Source of the DNA: JBPRGH01 sp051418055 | Lineage (GTDB): Bacteria > Bacteroidota > Bacteroidia > Cytophagales > Cyclobacteriaceae | Direction of reading: 5' to 3' | Assembly (NCBI GenBank): GCA_051418055.1 | Contig: JBPRGH010000019.1 | Coordinates: 1-64,000 of the forward strand | Length of the DNA stretch: 64,000 nt | Shown here: piece after piece, positions 9,362 through 18,106 of the stretch | Layout: every line of letters starts with the position of its first letter | How positions within the stretch are numbered: the first letter of the stretch is position 1 | Made by a program: the position numbers and the translations under genes | Notes under the pieces: model-generated | What the model was told of the DNA's origin: nothing | What the model saw: only the letters and a program-made list of their open reading frames with translations | Database searches by the model: none

Positions 9362-10552
9362 TTAGATCCTGCTCAAAATAGATGCACAATTTGATGTTCC
9401 CGAACCGCCTATATTTAGTACCAGCCCAGCATTTGCATTTGGAACTTCAATGCCATAAGGTTTGCCTATAAGTTGTTTATAAACATGCGCATGCATTGAT
9501 ACACCAGTAGCGCCAACAGGGTGCCCCTTTGATTTTAAACCTCCGGAACTATTCACTACAAGCTTGCCTCCTGGCAGCACTACTTTATCGTCGAGCGCTT
9601 CAAATTCACGCCCCGGTCGTGTTAAACCCAGGGCACTGTAAATAAGAAGCTCTGTTATTGTAAAGCAGTCATGTACTTCTGCAAACTGAATATCATTGAT
9701 TGTCATACCAGATTCAGACAAAACCTTTTTTACTGCTACGGATGCTCCTTCGAGATAATGATCTGATTTATGTTTCCCAAAATTATCAAGGTAATCACTT
9801 GCATTATAAAAACTTTTTATTTCCACCTCATTTTCACTTTCAGAATAACCCGATGCCTCCAATATTATGGCTGCTGAACCATCAGAGATCAAAGAGCAGT
9901 CATGCAATCGCAAAGGGTGATTTATGACAGGATTTTTTTCATCGGGAAGTGCCATTATTTCCTCAGCAGTACGCCCTTTTTGGATATGAGCAACCGGATT
10001 TTTCTCACCGTTCTGGTAATTTTTAGCAGCAATTTGTGAAAGCCAGATACGCAACCTTTCTTCATTAAAGTTAAACTTCTTCATCCACCCTCTGGCCAGG
10101 TCAGCAAACATACATGGTGCATTAATACCATTTTCTCCTTCTTCAGGCCAGTGTGTAGCCATTGATAAAATTTTCGATACCTCAGGTGTGGATAGGCTGT
10201 TCATTTTTTCAAGGCCAACGACAGCTGCACGTCTTATACACCCGGACTTTATGGCCATCATTGCCATATGTATTGCAGAGGAGCCAGAGGTACAGGCAGT
10301 TTCCACCCGGTACATTGGTTTAAAACGAAACTGTGGGTTTATATTAACACCATAGGGAGAAATATTCTCCTGATTATTAAACCCTCCCCCGCTGTAGTTT
10401 CCTACAAAAATTGCATCAATATCCTTTGCTACCAGTTCAGCATCTGCCAATGCTCCATTTAAGCTTTCTGTATATAATGAGTAAAGATCTTTTGTCTCCA
10501 AACTTCCAAATTTGGAATGAAAAGCGCCAACTATTTTTACCTTGTCTGCCAT
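9362..10552 (-). CDS. Thiolase family protein (acetyl-CoA acyltransferase-like)
   Basis: 396 aa thiolase. The nucleophilic Cys is C87 in ETACTSGSSA; the catalytic His is H344 in KSKGHPVGATG; a second Cys near the C terminus is C389 in GGSGTSNC, replacing the usual CGGG. HDCFTITE (about 295-302) sits where classical thiolases have NEAFA. These variations match the SCP2-type/archaeal-like thiolase subgroup rather than FadA. The likely reaction is CoA-dependent cleavage or formation of 3-ketoacyl-CoA. No DUF35 or other beta-oxidation partner is adjacent. ATG start at 10552. Confidence 0.88.
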   Translation of the reverse strand: MADKVKIVGAFHSKFGSLETKDLYSLYTESLNGALADAELVAKDIDAIFVGNYSGGGFNNQENISPYGVNINPQFRFKPMYRVETACTSGSSAIHMAMMAIKSGCIRRAAVVGLEKMNSLSTPEVSKILSMATHWPEEGENGINAPCMFADLARGWMKKFNFNEERLRIWLSQIAAKNYQNGEKNPVAHIQKGRTAEEIMALPDEKNPVINHPLRLHDCSLISDGSAAIILEASGYSESENEVEIKSFYNASDYLDNFGKHKSDHYLEGASVAVKKVLSESGMTINDIQFAEVHDCFTITELLIYSALGLTRPGREFEALDDKVVLPGGKLVVNSSGGLKSKGHPVGATGVSMHAHVYKQLIGKPYGIEVPNANAGLVLNIGGSGTSNCASILSRI

Positions 10553-10590
10553 TCCTTTAATATACTGGAGAAATATGATTTAAAAATAAT

Positions 10591-12381
10591 TTATAGCGGA
10601 TAAATTATGGGGATCAGGAAAGTAGCTATTAACCAGAATATAATATTAAGGGGAGTACCCACCTTCATAAAATCATGAAATTTATATGGCCCTGCACTAT
10701 GCACCATAGTATTAGTCTGATACCCTACGGGTGTCATAAAGCTCGCACTTCCGGCGAAAGTAATTGCTAAAAGTAAGGGTACAGGATTAAGCCCGAGGCT
10801 ACCTGAAATAGAAATTGCTATAGGGGCTAACAGAGCAACAGCAGCATTATTTGACATAACTTCGGTTAAAATAGAAGTAGTTAAATATAATGAAGATATC
10901 AGCACAATTGTCCCATACTCCTTCCCTACCTGATAGATCATAAAGTCACCTATTTTTCCTGCAAGACCAGTTTCCTGTAATGCAGTACCCAGGCTAAGGG
11001 CGCCTGCCAATAAAAATATTACCTGCCAGTCAATGGCTGAATATGTATCCTGCATATTTAATACATTAGTTAAATTCAGGAATACAATACCCGCAATGGC
11101 TCCTATCATAATGTTCACCAAACCTAAAGTGGCCAATACCACAATTGTTACTACCGTAAATATTACCAGTGCCAGTTTCTGTTTGTTTACCTTAGGTAAT
11201 CCTATCTGGCTGATTGACATGAAAGGGGACTGCCTTTTTGATTCAAGCTCAAGAATATTTTCTCTTTCACCCTTATTAGTTTGCAGCAGTAAAATATCCC
11301 CAGCTTTTATCTTTGTATTTTTTAAATTTCTATATTTTAATCTTCCGCTTTGCCTGATTGCTAATACATTAGTATGATATTTTTTAGTAAAATTTATACT
11401 TCCTATTCGCTTACCTATCAAACTGGAGTTTGGTAAAATAACTACCTCGAGAAGAAATGTTTCCTTCTCCTCTTCTTCTTTGTTATTCTCAAATTCACTC
11501 AACTCAATGCCTTTTTTCGTTATTAACTCTTTTATCCTTTCAATATCACCGCGAATAAAAAGAACATCATTTTCTTTTAACTGGAAATCATCTTTTGGAT
11601 TATCAAATGTTCTGTTGTCTCTTTTTACCTGCAGTATTTCGACATCTACTCCATTCTTTAAAAAGATATCCTCTATAGTTTTCCCACTGGAATCAGAATG
11701 AGGTACGATTTTAAGCTCCGTCAGATATTCATTTATCTGATACTGATACTCAATATTATCTTTCTTTAACCGCTCAGGTAACAGCTTATGGCCTATTAAA
11801 CACATGTATATAATGCCTGCAAGAAAAAATATTAATCCGAGGGGCAGCAAAAGGAACATTGAAAACGGATCCAGTCCATTTTCCACCGCAATTCCACTCA
11901 CAAGAATATTAGTAGATGTCCCTATTAATGTACAGGTACCTCCGAAAATGGCACCATATGATAATGGGATCAGGTATTTAGACGGAGATTTACCGGCTTT
12001 TCTGGCGGCATTAGAAACCACAGGAATAAGTGTAGCAACTACTGGAGTATTATTTATAAATGCAGATATACTACCTACACCTATCATCATACTGGCAATT
12101 GTAACTAAATATTTCTTTTGGAAAATTTTTCCTATAAAGGGACTTACAGCTTCCAAAAAACCGGCTTTTAGTAAAGCTTCACTTATTACAAACATGGCCG
12201 CTACTGTAATAGTAGCCCTATTTGCAAACCCTTTTACACCTTCTTCAGGTACGAGAACTCCTGAAATAACTAAAGTTGCAATTATCAGAAGAGCTACAAG
12301 ATCAACAGTAAGATATTCTGTGGCAAAAAGAACCATTGCCAAAATAATAACAACAATAGTAACTATTTCTTCATATGACAT
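10591..12381 (-). CDS. SLC13 family permease with two RCK_C (TrkA-C) domains
   Basis: 596 aa inner-membrane carrier. Membrane helices fill about 1-195, then two soluble TrkA-C/RCK_C modules at about 205-290 and 300-385, then helices from about 400 to the end. This is the SLC13/DASS-like arrangement with regulatory RCK domains inserted between the two halves; relatives move dicarboxylates, sulfate or other anions with Na+. Conserved SNNAAVALLAPIAI (about 510-523) resembles the substrate-binding hairpin of the family. Same strand as the thiolase gene, 38 bp upstream of it, so they may be cotranscribed. Confidence 0.87.
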   Translation of the reverse strand: MSYEEIVTIVVIILAMVLFATEYLTVDLVALLIIATLVISGVLVPEEGVKGFANRATITVAAMFVISEALLKAGFLEAVSPFIGKIFQKKYLVTIASMMIGVGSISAFINNTPVVATLIPVVSNAARKAGKSPSKYLIPLSYGAIFGGTCTLIGTSTNILVSGIAVENGLDPFSMFLLLPLGLIFFLAGIIYMCLIGHKLLPERLKKDNIEYQYQINEYLTELKIVPHSDSSGKTIEDIFLKNGVDVEILQVKRDNRTFDNPKDDFQLKENDVLFIRGDIERIKELITKKGIELSEFENNKEEEEKETFLLEVVILPNSSLIGKRIGSINFTKKYHTNVLAIRQSGRLKYRNLKNTKIKAGDILLLQTNKGERENILELESKRQSPFMSISQIGLPKVNKQKLALVIFTVVTIVVLATLGLVNIMIGAIAGIVFLNLTNVLNMQDTYSAIDWQVIFLLAGALSLGTALQETGLAGKIGDFMIYQVGKEYGTIVLISSLYLTTSILTEVMSNNAAVALLAPIAISISGSLGLNPVPLLLAITFAGSASFMTPVGYQTNTMVHSAGPYKFHDFMKVGTPLNIIFWLIATFLIPIIYPL

Positions 12382-12493
12382 ACAATCAGTAAAATGATCA
12401 TAAAGGTATTAAACAGGAGAAATAGTAACTAACAGATATCTAAATTGTTAAAAGAATAAAGAAAATTAAAATAATTAAATAAATTAAAAAATT

Positions 12494-12697
12494 ATGGCTA
12501 TCACAAAAGTTATTGAAGTAATAATAGGATCAAATAAAAGTTTTGATGACGCTGTTCAAAAAGCTGTTGATGAAGCATCGAAATCAGTAAATAACATTGA
12601 ATCAGTGTATGTAAAAGAGATGAAAGCTACTGTAGAAAACAACAAGATTGTATCCTATGGAATAAATGCTAAAGTTTCATTCAAAGTACAGAAATAA
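12494..12697 (+). CDS. Dodecin family flavin-binding protein
   Basis: 67 aa, the usual size of dodecin. The fold pattern is visible: beta strand MAITKVIEVIIGSN, helix SFDDAVQKAVDEAS, then two beta strands ending in INAKVSFKVQK. Dodecins assemble into dodecamers that store FMN, FAD or lumichrome and buffer free flavin. It stands alone between the SLC13 gene (divergent) and its own terminator at 12708. Confidence 0.93.
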   Translation: MAITKVIEVIIGSNKSFDDAVQKAVDEASKSVNNIESVYVKEMKATVENNKIVSYGINAKVSFKVQK

Positions 12698-12707
12698 AAA
12701 TAAAACT

Positions 12708-12736
12708 AAGCTGCTGTAATTATTTCAGCAGCTTTT
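12708..12736 (+). terminator. Intrinsic terminator after dodecin
   Basis: Perfect arms AAGCTGCTG (12708-12716) and CAGCAGCTT (12726-12734) with a 9-base loop and a short T run. It separates the dodecin gene from the gene starting at 12752. Confidence 0.8.
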
Positions 12737-12751
12737 AAAAATTTTTCAATT

Positions 12752-13000
12752 ATGGCTAAGGATCACGGACCACAAATAAAAGACGACAAAAAATACGAAG
12801 AGCTTAAAAAGCAAGGGATGAGCAAAGAAAAGGCTGCCAGGATAGCCAACGCTGATAAGCCCGGAAAAAAAGGCGGTAAAGCCAACAAATATGAAGACCG
12901 AACCAAAGAGGAACTAATGGATAAAGCCAAAGAAGTTGGCATAGAAGGTCGCTCAAAAATGAATAAAGATGAGCTGATTAATGCCCTGCGAAATCATTAA
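12752..13000 (+). CDS. Small Rho_N-domain (DUF7218-like) stress-type protein
   Basis: 82 aa, highly charged and Lys-rich. The N-terminal half (MAKDHGPQIKDDKKYEELK, then GMSKEKAARIANA) matches a small family found in many soil and marine bacteria; the C-terminal half (about 47-82: YEDRTKEELMDKAKEVGIEG and a DELINALR end) is a SAP/Rho_N-like helix-extended-helix fold, which suggests nucleic acid binding. Exact function unknown. It lies 15 bp after the dodecin terminator, so it probably relies on readthrough or its own promoter. Confidence 0.78.
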   Translation: MAKDHGPQIKDDKKYEELKKQGMSKEKAARIANADKPGKKGGKANKYEDRTKEELMDKAKEVGIEGRSKMNKDELINALRNH

Positions 13001-13019
13001 GTAGTACATTAATAGCTAC

Positions 13020-13121
13020 TTATATATCATCTTTTTCCACAGCAACATTCTTTATTAGCTGCCTGAGATTATTAGGAGCACTAACCGGATAACTTCCGTA
13101 GATTTTTACCAATGAGCCCAT
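13020..13121 (-). other. Short ORF or gene remnant (33 codons)
   Basis: The 234-bp gap 13001-13234 holds one short minus-strand frame from ATG 13121 to TAA 13020 that reads like protein (GSLVKIYGSYPVSAPNNLRQ, then a helix-like end); the frame stays open about nine codons upstream of the ATG. It could be a microprotein or the tail of a lost gene. No family recognised; otherwise nothing seen in the gap. Confidence 0.2.
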
Positions 13122-13234
13122 TAATATTTTTGATGAACCGCTGGTGCTTCATCCATTTCTATTCATTTTTGTTTTAAAACAGGGCCAAGAAATTTAGGTG
13201 CTGAATATCATTCTACGGAAAGATTTTGCTCATT

Positions 13235-13648
13235 TTATTCCTTGTTTAACTTTCTTCTTATTTTCCTTATCCTGTTTCTATTAACTCCAAAATCATAATA
13301 CCCAACTCTTGAAGCAGAGCGAAAATGAATAATTTCATTTTCCCGGTCAAGATAAAAAATTACATCATCCACAAATCCAAAAACAGGTATCTTAAACTCC
13401 GATTTAATCAAACCCTCTTCATGCTTGTTAACGGTAACATTTTTATCTTCATTAAGGATTTTCACTAGTTTCTCCCATTCCTTCTCTACATTTTCGTCAG
13501 ACCTGATAGGTTTCATAAAATGCTTTTCATCATTAGCATAGACACTATTCACACAATTGGGCGAATCAGGACATGGAGGAATGATTTTCTTTAGCTCGTC
13601 ATCATGCTGAATAAAGCCAACAAAAAATATAAAACTTATTATAAACAT
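13235..13648 (-). CDS. DUF1499 domain protein
   Basis: About 137 aa from the ATG at 13648; an upstream in-frame GTG at 13657 adds only three residues and is less likely. A hydrophobic N terminus (about 1-14) suggests membrane anchoring or export. The DUF1499 signature is clear: CPDSPNCVNS near 26-35, FVDDVIFYLD near 92-101, and RSASRVGYYDFGVNRNRI near 110-127. Function of the family is unknown; such genes are often found near stress or lipid genes. It is convergent with the small gene at 12752. Confidence 0.85.
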   Translation of the reverse strand: MFIISFIFFVGFIQHDDELKKIIPPCPDSPNCVNSVYANDEKHFMKPIRSDENVEKEWEKLVKILNEDKNVTVNKHEEGLIKSEFKIPVFGFVDDVIFYLDRENEIIHFRSASRVGYYDFGVNRNRIRKIRRKLNKE

Positions 13649-13837
13649 GGTGCACACAATAAAAGGTTCTTATCGGTAAGTATATGATAGCTATAGCTTT
13701 AGCAGAAAATAATAGTTTTCTCGTAAAACAACTTATAAATCCTATTTAAAATTCAGAATAAATAATTAACAAATAAAATGTTCAAATATCTTACATGCTC
13801 TTTATACTATTAAAGAAATTCAATAGCTTCGAAGTTA

Positions 13838-15394
13838 ATGAATGAAGCTGTGGGGAAATATTTATTTATTTTAATTGCTCTATCTCTAAATTTTTCTGTG
13901 GTTTCCGCACAGCAGGTTGAAGTAGACAGCCTAACAGCCCTTCTATTAAAAGTTGAAGATCCGACTAAAAAAGTAGATGTTCTTAATGAGCTGGCTTTTT
14001 ATTATACCTCAATAAACCCTTCAGTAGCCAAGGATGACGTAAATATTGCGCTGGACCTTGCGAGAAAAATTAATTATGGAAATGGTATCGCCAGATCGTA
14101 TAGTGTTTCCGGAAGCATCTACTGGTCGTTAAGCAACTATACGGAATCCCTGAATATGTACTATAAAGCTCTTGGGTTTTATGAGGACCAGGAAAATATG
14201 ATTGGTATAGCTATTTGCTACAATAATATTGCGGAGGTATATAAAAATACGGGTGACCTGCTTAAGTCATTAGAGTATCATGAAAAATCCTTAAAGATCA
14301 AACAAAAAATTTTTAACCCATTACCATCATATATTTCCCATATAAATATTGCCGAATTGTATGTACAATTAGGAAGATTGGAAGAAGCAAGAACTTACTT
14401 TAATCTTGTTGTAGCCAATGAGCTAAATGTTTCGAATCGGCAGATCGCTTATGCTTATGTGGGCCTGGCCCAGATAGAGCTTGAAAAGAAAAATTTTTAT
14501 GCTGCTCAAAATTATTTAAATATAGCTTTAAAGATTCGTAAGGAGAGAAATGACCAACGGGGGATAGCAAAAATCTACTCTCTAAAGGGTTTGGTTTTGC
14601 AGGGTTTAAATCAATCTGATTCTGCTAATTATTATTTTATTAAAGCCATTGCTACTGCAAAGAATATCGGTGCCCGTGATATTATTGCTAATTCATATCT
14701 ACACCTCTCTCATCTTGATTCATCAAAAAAAGATTTTGAAAATGCATATTTTAATTACATGCAGTATACCAATATCAAAGACAGCATATTAAATGAGGAA
14801 AAGCTGAGACAGATAGCAAGAATACAAACAGATTATGAGAATACCCTTCTGCATAAAGAAAATGAGGCAAACGTAATAAAAGTAAGGCAACAAAATACTC
14901 TGATCATTGGCATCTTTATGCTAATGTTCTTTGCAGTTGCTGTGGCGTGGGCTTTTTATCGACAACAGAAGGGCCAGAAGAAAGTAAATTTTTTATTAGC
15001 CAGTAAAAATAAAGAGATCAGCCGCCAGAATAAGGAGATCCACAGGCAGTCGGAAAAACTTATTATGCTAAATAAAAAACTGGAAAAGCTAAATGAAAGC
15101 CTGGAGGGTAAAGTCAAAGAAAGAACTCAAATACTTATTGAACAGAATAAAAAATTAGCGGAATATGCTTATACTAATGCACATGAGCTGCGTGCCCCGG
15201 TTGCAAATATTCTTGGACTTGTTAATCTCCTCACCTACTCATCAGATCTTTCATCAAAGGAGCAGCAAATCGTGGAGCATTTAATGAAAGCAACGGCAGA
15301 ATTGGATAGCGTTATTATTGATATACGCCAGAGATTAGAGAAAGAAAATAAATTACGGGAAGCAACTCCGCCTGTTAATAACCTTTCAGCTTAA
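13838..15394 (+). CDS. TPR sensor protein with HisKA-like domain but no ATPase domain
   Basis: 518 aa. Signal peptide about 1-25 (ends VSAQQ), six or seven TPR units about 45-320 (predicted periplasmic), a membrane helix about 350-370, a coiled coil about 375-435, then a dimerisation/phospho-acceptor-like helix pair with H449 in NAHELRAPVANILGL. The protein ends about 70 residues after this His, so the HATPase_c catalytic domain is entirely missing. It may be a phosphotransfer or dimerisation partner of another kinase. The last 20 bp overlap the 3' end of the convergent gene at 15375. A chance truncation is possible but the end is clean. Confidence 0.8.
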   Translation: MNEAVGKYLFILIALSLNFSVVSAQQVEVDSLTALLLKVEDPTKKVDVLNELAFYYTSINPSVAKDDVNIALDLARKINYGNGIARSYSVSGSIYWSLSNYTESLNMYYKALGFYEDQENMIGIAICYNNIAEVYKNTGDLLKSLEYHEKSLKIKQKIFNPLPSYISHINIAELYVQLGRLEEARTYFNLVVANELNVSNRQIAYAYVGLAQIELEKKNFYAAQNYLNIALKIRKERNDQRGIAKIYSLKGLVLQGLNQSDSANYYFIKAIATAKNIGARDIIANSYLHLSHLDSSKKDFENAYFNYMQYTNIKDSILNEEKLRQIARIQTDYENTLLHKENEANVIKVRQQNTLIIGIFMLMFFAVAVAWAFYRQQKGQKKVNFLLASKNKEISRQNKEIHRQSEKLIMLNKKLEKLNESLEGKVKERTQILIEQNKKLAEYAYTNAHELRAPVANILGLVNLLTYSSDLSSKEQQIVEHLMKATAELDSVIIDIRQRLEKENKLREATPPVNNLSA

Positions 15395-16166
15395 GTATGA
15401 TCTCTTGAAAATTCATCTTTATATTTATATTAAGAAAATTGATGAACCAGATATTCTCTTCTGTAAATGAAAAAATATCTTTATTAATATAACCTTCTAA
15501 TCTAATTAATTTAGGACTGGCAAACTTTTCAAATAAATAGGTGCATACAAGGCTTATATTTTTTGGTTCAAAATAGCACCCCTGCCTTTTATCAGCCATT
15601 ATTGTATAATCCATACCTGTTACAATTATTGAATGTACAACTTCAGTATCAATCAGGAATCTTTCAAACCAATCATTTACTGCAATAGCGGCATAGCTTC
15701 CGTTTTTACAGATACGCTTGATAAAATAACCGAAACCAAGATAAAACCCATTAAACTCATACTGCTCTTCTCGTTCAAGCACATTATTTGCTTCCAATAA
15801 AACTTCAGCATCGTAATATCCTTTATGATATTTTGCATAAAGTGCACATAAATCAGTAACAAAAGCCAATGCATCCTCTTTTATTAATTTTTCTGAATTT
15901 TGGAAGTCAATTTGATTTATATAATCTGACTTAACACCAAATTTACGTGTCTCTTTTTTGTACTTATACAATATTGATTTTGGCTGCAATAATGTAAATG
16001 GAGAATCAATCCTATACTCTTCAATAGCAATTTTAAAACAAGCCCTGGCATAATTTTTAAAAAACAGTTTCATGTCGAGCATCTGATCGGCATTCTGAAC
16101 AATAAAAGGCTCATTCAATGAAAATTTTTCTCTTAAACTGCTTTTTTCTTCACTATGTATTTTCAC
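15375..16166 (-). CDS. Hypothetical protein, GTG start with strong SD
   Basis: 263 aa; no family recognised. Mixed alpha/beta composition, soluble, aromatic-rich, no signal peptide. GTG start at 16166 is chosen because AGGAGG (plus 16174-16179) sits 7 bases before it; the next Met is codon 29. It is divergent from the signalling unit at 16323 and shares with it a 156-bp intergenic region that holds a perfect palindrome (16221-16240). This placement suggests co-regulation with, or a role in, that unit. Its 3' end overlaps the TPR half-kinase gene. Confidence 0.6.
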   Translation of the reverse strand: MKIHSEEKSSLREKFSLNEPFIVQNADQMLDMKLFFKNYARACFKIAIEEYRIDSPFTLLQPKSILYKYKKETRKFGVKSDYINQIDFQNSEKLIKEDALAFVTDLCALYAKYHKGYYDAEVLLEANNVLEREEQYEFNGFYLGFGYFIKRICKNGSYAAIAVNDWFERFLIDTEVVHSIIVTGMDYTIMADKRQGCYFEPKNISLVCTYLFEKFASPKLIRLEGYINKDIFSFTEENIWFINFLNINIKMNFQEIILKLKGY

Positions 16167-16173
16167 AACATCC

Positions 16174-16179
16174 CCTCCT
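16174..16179 (-). promoter_or_regulatory. Shine-Dalgarno AGGAGG deciding a GTG start
   Basis: CCTCCT on the plus strand (AGGAGG on the minus strand) lies 7 bases before the GTG at 16166, an optimal spacing. It supports the GTG over later Met codons. Confidence 0.6.
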
Positions 16180-16220
16180 GATTTATAGGGACTAAGAAGC
16201 AGGAATAAATACCTTTTATC

Positions 16221-16240
16221 AATACCAATATTTTGGTATT
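16221..16240. promoter_or_regulatory. Palindromic operator-like site between divergent genes
   Basis: Perfect 8-bp arms AATACCAA (16221-16228) and TTGGTATT (16233-16240) with a 4-base centre. It lies 55 bp before the GTG of the minus-strand gene and 82 bp before the ATG at 16323. Size and spacing suit a dimeric regulator such as a LuxR/NarL-type protein; the regulator encoded at 18856 is the obvious candidate (inference). Confidence 0.5.
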
Positions 16241-16322
16241 TTATATTTTAAGGGGGGAAGAAGCAGCTGATTTTTAATTGACTTCATATATTAGCATCAC
16301 CATTTAATAGTAATAACTTATT

Positions 16323-16733
16323 ATGAAAATCCACGGAAAATTCATTACTCAATCTAAAGCTCAAAAACAAATCAGGGATTATATTTCTCAAGTGTTGCCA
16401 AAGAGACAAATTCAGGAACAGGATGCTGTAATAGGTAATCTTTTTAGCCTTAATGAGGTTGAAGCGCTGATGAGCTATATAAAGGATCATAATGTAAAAA
16501 CAACAGAAGAACAGCAAAAGATAGGTGGACTTAGAGTTTATAATGCATGGAATGAAAATTCACCGCACAAAGATAAATCAACGGTTCTTTTAATTCCTGT
16601 TAAAAACAACGGAATGGATGTAAAAAATGTATATACTCCACCTACAAATGTTGTTAATGAGACAGCTGAATCAACTGAAAATGATACCAGCACATTAGGT
16701 GAACCTGATCCTTGCCCAAACAGCTGTTCATAA
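16323..16733 (+). CDS. Small protein with Cys-containing C-terminal tail
   Basis: 136 aa, no family recognised and no signal peptide. Residues 1-100 look like a small folded domain; residues 105-128 are Thr/Asn/Glu-rich and probably disordered; the end is DPCPNSCS with the only two Cys at 131 and 135. First gene of a same-strand unit with two membrane proteins, a kinase and a response regulator, so it may be a ligand, precursor or sensor partner. The folded-domain-plus-short-Cys-tail layout resembles a leader/core arrangement, but no maturation enzyme is seen nearby. Confidence 0.65.
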   Translation: MKIHGKFITQSKAQKQIRDYISQVLPKRQIQEQDAVIGNLFSLNEVEALMSYIKDHNVKTTEEQQKIGGLRVYNAWNENSPHKDKSTVLLIPVKNNGMDVKNVYTPPTNVVNETAESTENDTSTLGEPDPCPNSCS

Positions 16734-16737
16734 TAAA

Positions 16738-17388
16738 ATGAGTTTTTTAAAAATTACCAGTTTAATAAATAAATCCTCGGATTTTGTTGAACTGCTTCCT
16801 GTTTATCTGTTTTTAAAAAATAAAAATAGAATAGCAGCCTATCCTTTTCTTTTCTGTGAGTTGCTCATACATGGAATTTTAGATATCTCTACTTTTATTC
16901 TTACACTGCTTTCAATTTATAACCTATTTATTTACCATGCGATAGGCTTATTTGAATTGATATTTATCTTTCTATTTTATAAGAGATTAACTGAATTACC
17001 GAAATATATTTTTTATTGCTTTTACCTGGTACTTATCTTATATATTCTTAATTCTTTATTTCTTGAACCTATTTTTAATCCTGCCATAATTAATGCTTTT
17101 GGCAGATCTTTGTCCTGTCTTTTTTTGCTGTTTCTTGGATTTATTTACTTGTATAACCTGTATAAAAAAGACAAAATCATTAACTTTTATCAAAACCCTG
17201 ATTTTCTGATCAACAGCGGTCTAATGATTTATTTTGCTACCTCATTCTTTACTTTTTTATTTTCAAAAAAGATCCTGTCTCTTGAGCTTAGCTCGTTTTT
17301 TAGTGCTGCATGGGTACTACATTCATCTGTAGATATAATACGGGCAGTAATGATATCAATTGGATTACAGAAATATACCAATAAATGA
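16738..17388 (+). CDS. Polytopic membrane protein, paralogue A of a tandem pair
   Basis: 217 aa from the ATG at 16738, four bases after the preceding stop; an in-frame ATG at 16699 would overlap the upstream gene and adds a non-hydrophobic extension, so it is rejected. Six or seven predicted membrane helices. Shared with the next gene: a LYILNSLFLEP-type motif near 96-106, a GRS motif near 118, SFFTFLFS near 177-184 and DIIR near 202. No known transporter motif. Located directly upstream of a kinase that has little sensing domain of its own, so it may be a sensor subunit. Confidence 0.68.
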   Translation: MSFLKITSLINKSSDFVELLPVYLFLKNKNRIAAYPFLFCELLIHGILDISTFILTLLSIYNLFIYHAIGLFELIFIFLFYKRLTELPKYIFYCFYLVLILYILNSLFLEPIFNPAIINAFGRSLSCLFLLFLGFIYLYNLYKKDKIINFYQNPDFLINSGLMIYFATSFFTFLFSKKILSLELSSFFSAAWVLHSSVDIIRAVMISIGLQKYTNK

Positions 17389-17455
17389 AAATTTTAAAAA
17401 CATGAGAAATGAATATTCCTATTTTGGTGAAAAGAAAACCTCTTATCAATAATTA

Positions 17456-18106
17456 ATGGGCGACCTGGTTTATAGGATCTCTGAGATAGCAGATTTTTCT
17501 GAGCTTTTCCCGATCCTGATACTTATAGTTTTTCGAAGAATTAAATTATACCCTGTACTATTCACTGGTTTGCTGATCCATTCTATCCTGGAGATATATA
17601 CTTTATATCTCTCAAGCCAAAAGATCTATAACTTAGATATTTATCAACTCATAGGATTGATCGAGCTATGTTATGTATTTCTATTTTATAAAAATTTCAT
17701 AAAAATCAGTAAGCCTTTAACAATTGGATTCATTGCTGTTTTTCTGTTTTATATATTAAATTCCCTATTTATAGAACCATTTTATGTGCATATAAATCCA
17801 TATGGTAGATCTATCTCGGCATTATATTTAATGATCCTCGGGATTTATTTCCTCCACAATATCTATAAGGAAGAAAATTTTGATAGAACAGAAAATTCCC
17901 AGCTATTTTGGATTAACATTGGTTTTATTTTTTACTTTTCCACTTCCTTTTTTACTTTTCTTTTTTCAAGAAAATTACTTACAGTAGGTGTTGAACCCAC
18001 TTCATTTTTTGGTTCGTTATGGACAATTCATACATTAGCGGATATAATCAGAAGTATTATTATTGCCTTTGCATTAACATTAAACAGATCATCAAAATAT
18101 GAATGA
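17456..18106 (+). CDS. Polytopic membrane protein, paralogue B of a tandem pair
   Basis: 216 aa with the same helix layout and motifs as the preceding gene (FYILNSLFIEP, YGRS, SFFTFLFSRK, DIIR), hence a tandem duplication that has diverged. Its stop overlaps the kinase start by 8 bp (ATG at 18099), which implies translational coupling with the kinase. The likely role is a membrane sensor module for that kinase (inference). No enzymatic motifs seen. Confidence 0.72.
   Translation: MGDLVYRISEIADFSELFPILILIVFRRIKLYPVLFTGLLIHSILEIYTLYLSSQKIYNLDIYQLIGLIELCYVFLFYKNFIKISKPLTIGFIAVFLFYILNSLFIEPFYVHINPYGRSISALYLMILGIYFLHNIYKEENFDRTENSQLFWINIGFIFYFSTSFFTFLFSRKLLTVGVEPTSFFGSLWTIHTLADIIRSIIIAFALTLNRSSKYE

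Noticed and set aside
11804..12397. 197-codon plus-strand frame opposite the SLC13 permease
   Set aside because: It is the antisense of a strong membrane-protein gene; its composition is explained by the opposite strand and it matches no family.
15375..16733. Shared MKIH start of the two divergent proteins as a sign of homology
   Set aside because: Only four residues agree; the rest is unrelated, so taken as chance.
16699..16737. Upstream in-frame ATG for the first paralogous membrane protein
   Set aside because: It overlaps the preceding gene and adds a non-hydrophobic extension absent in the paralogue; ATG 16738 is preferred.
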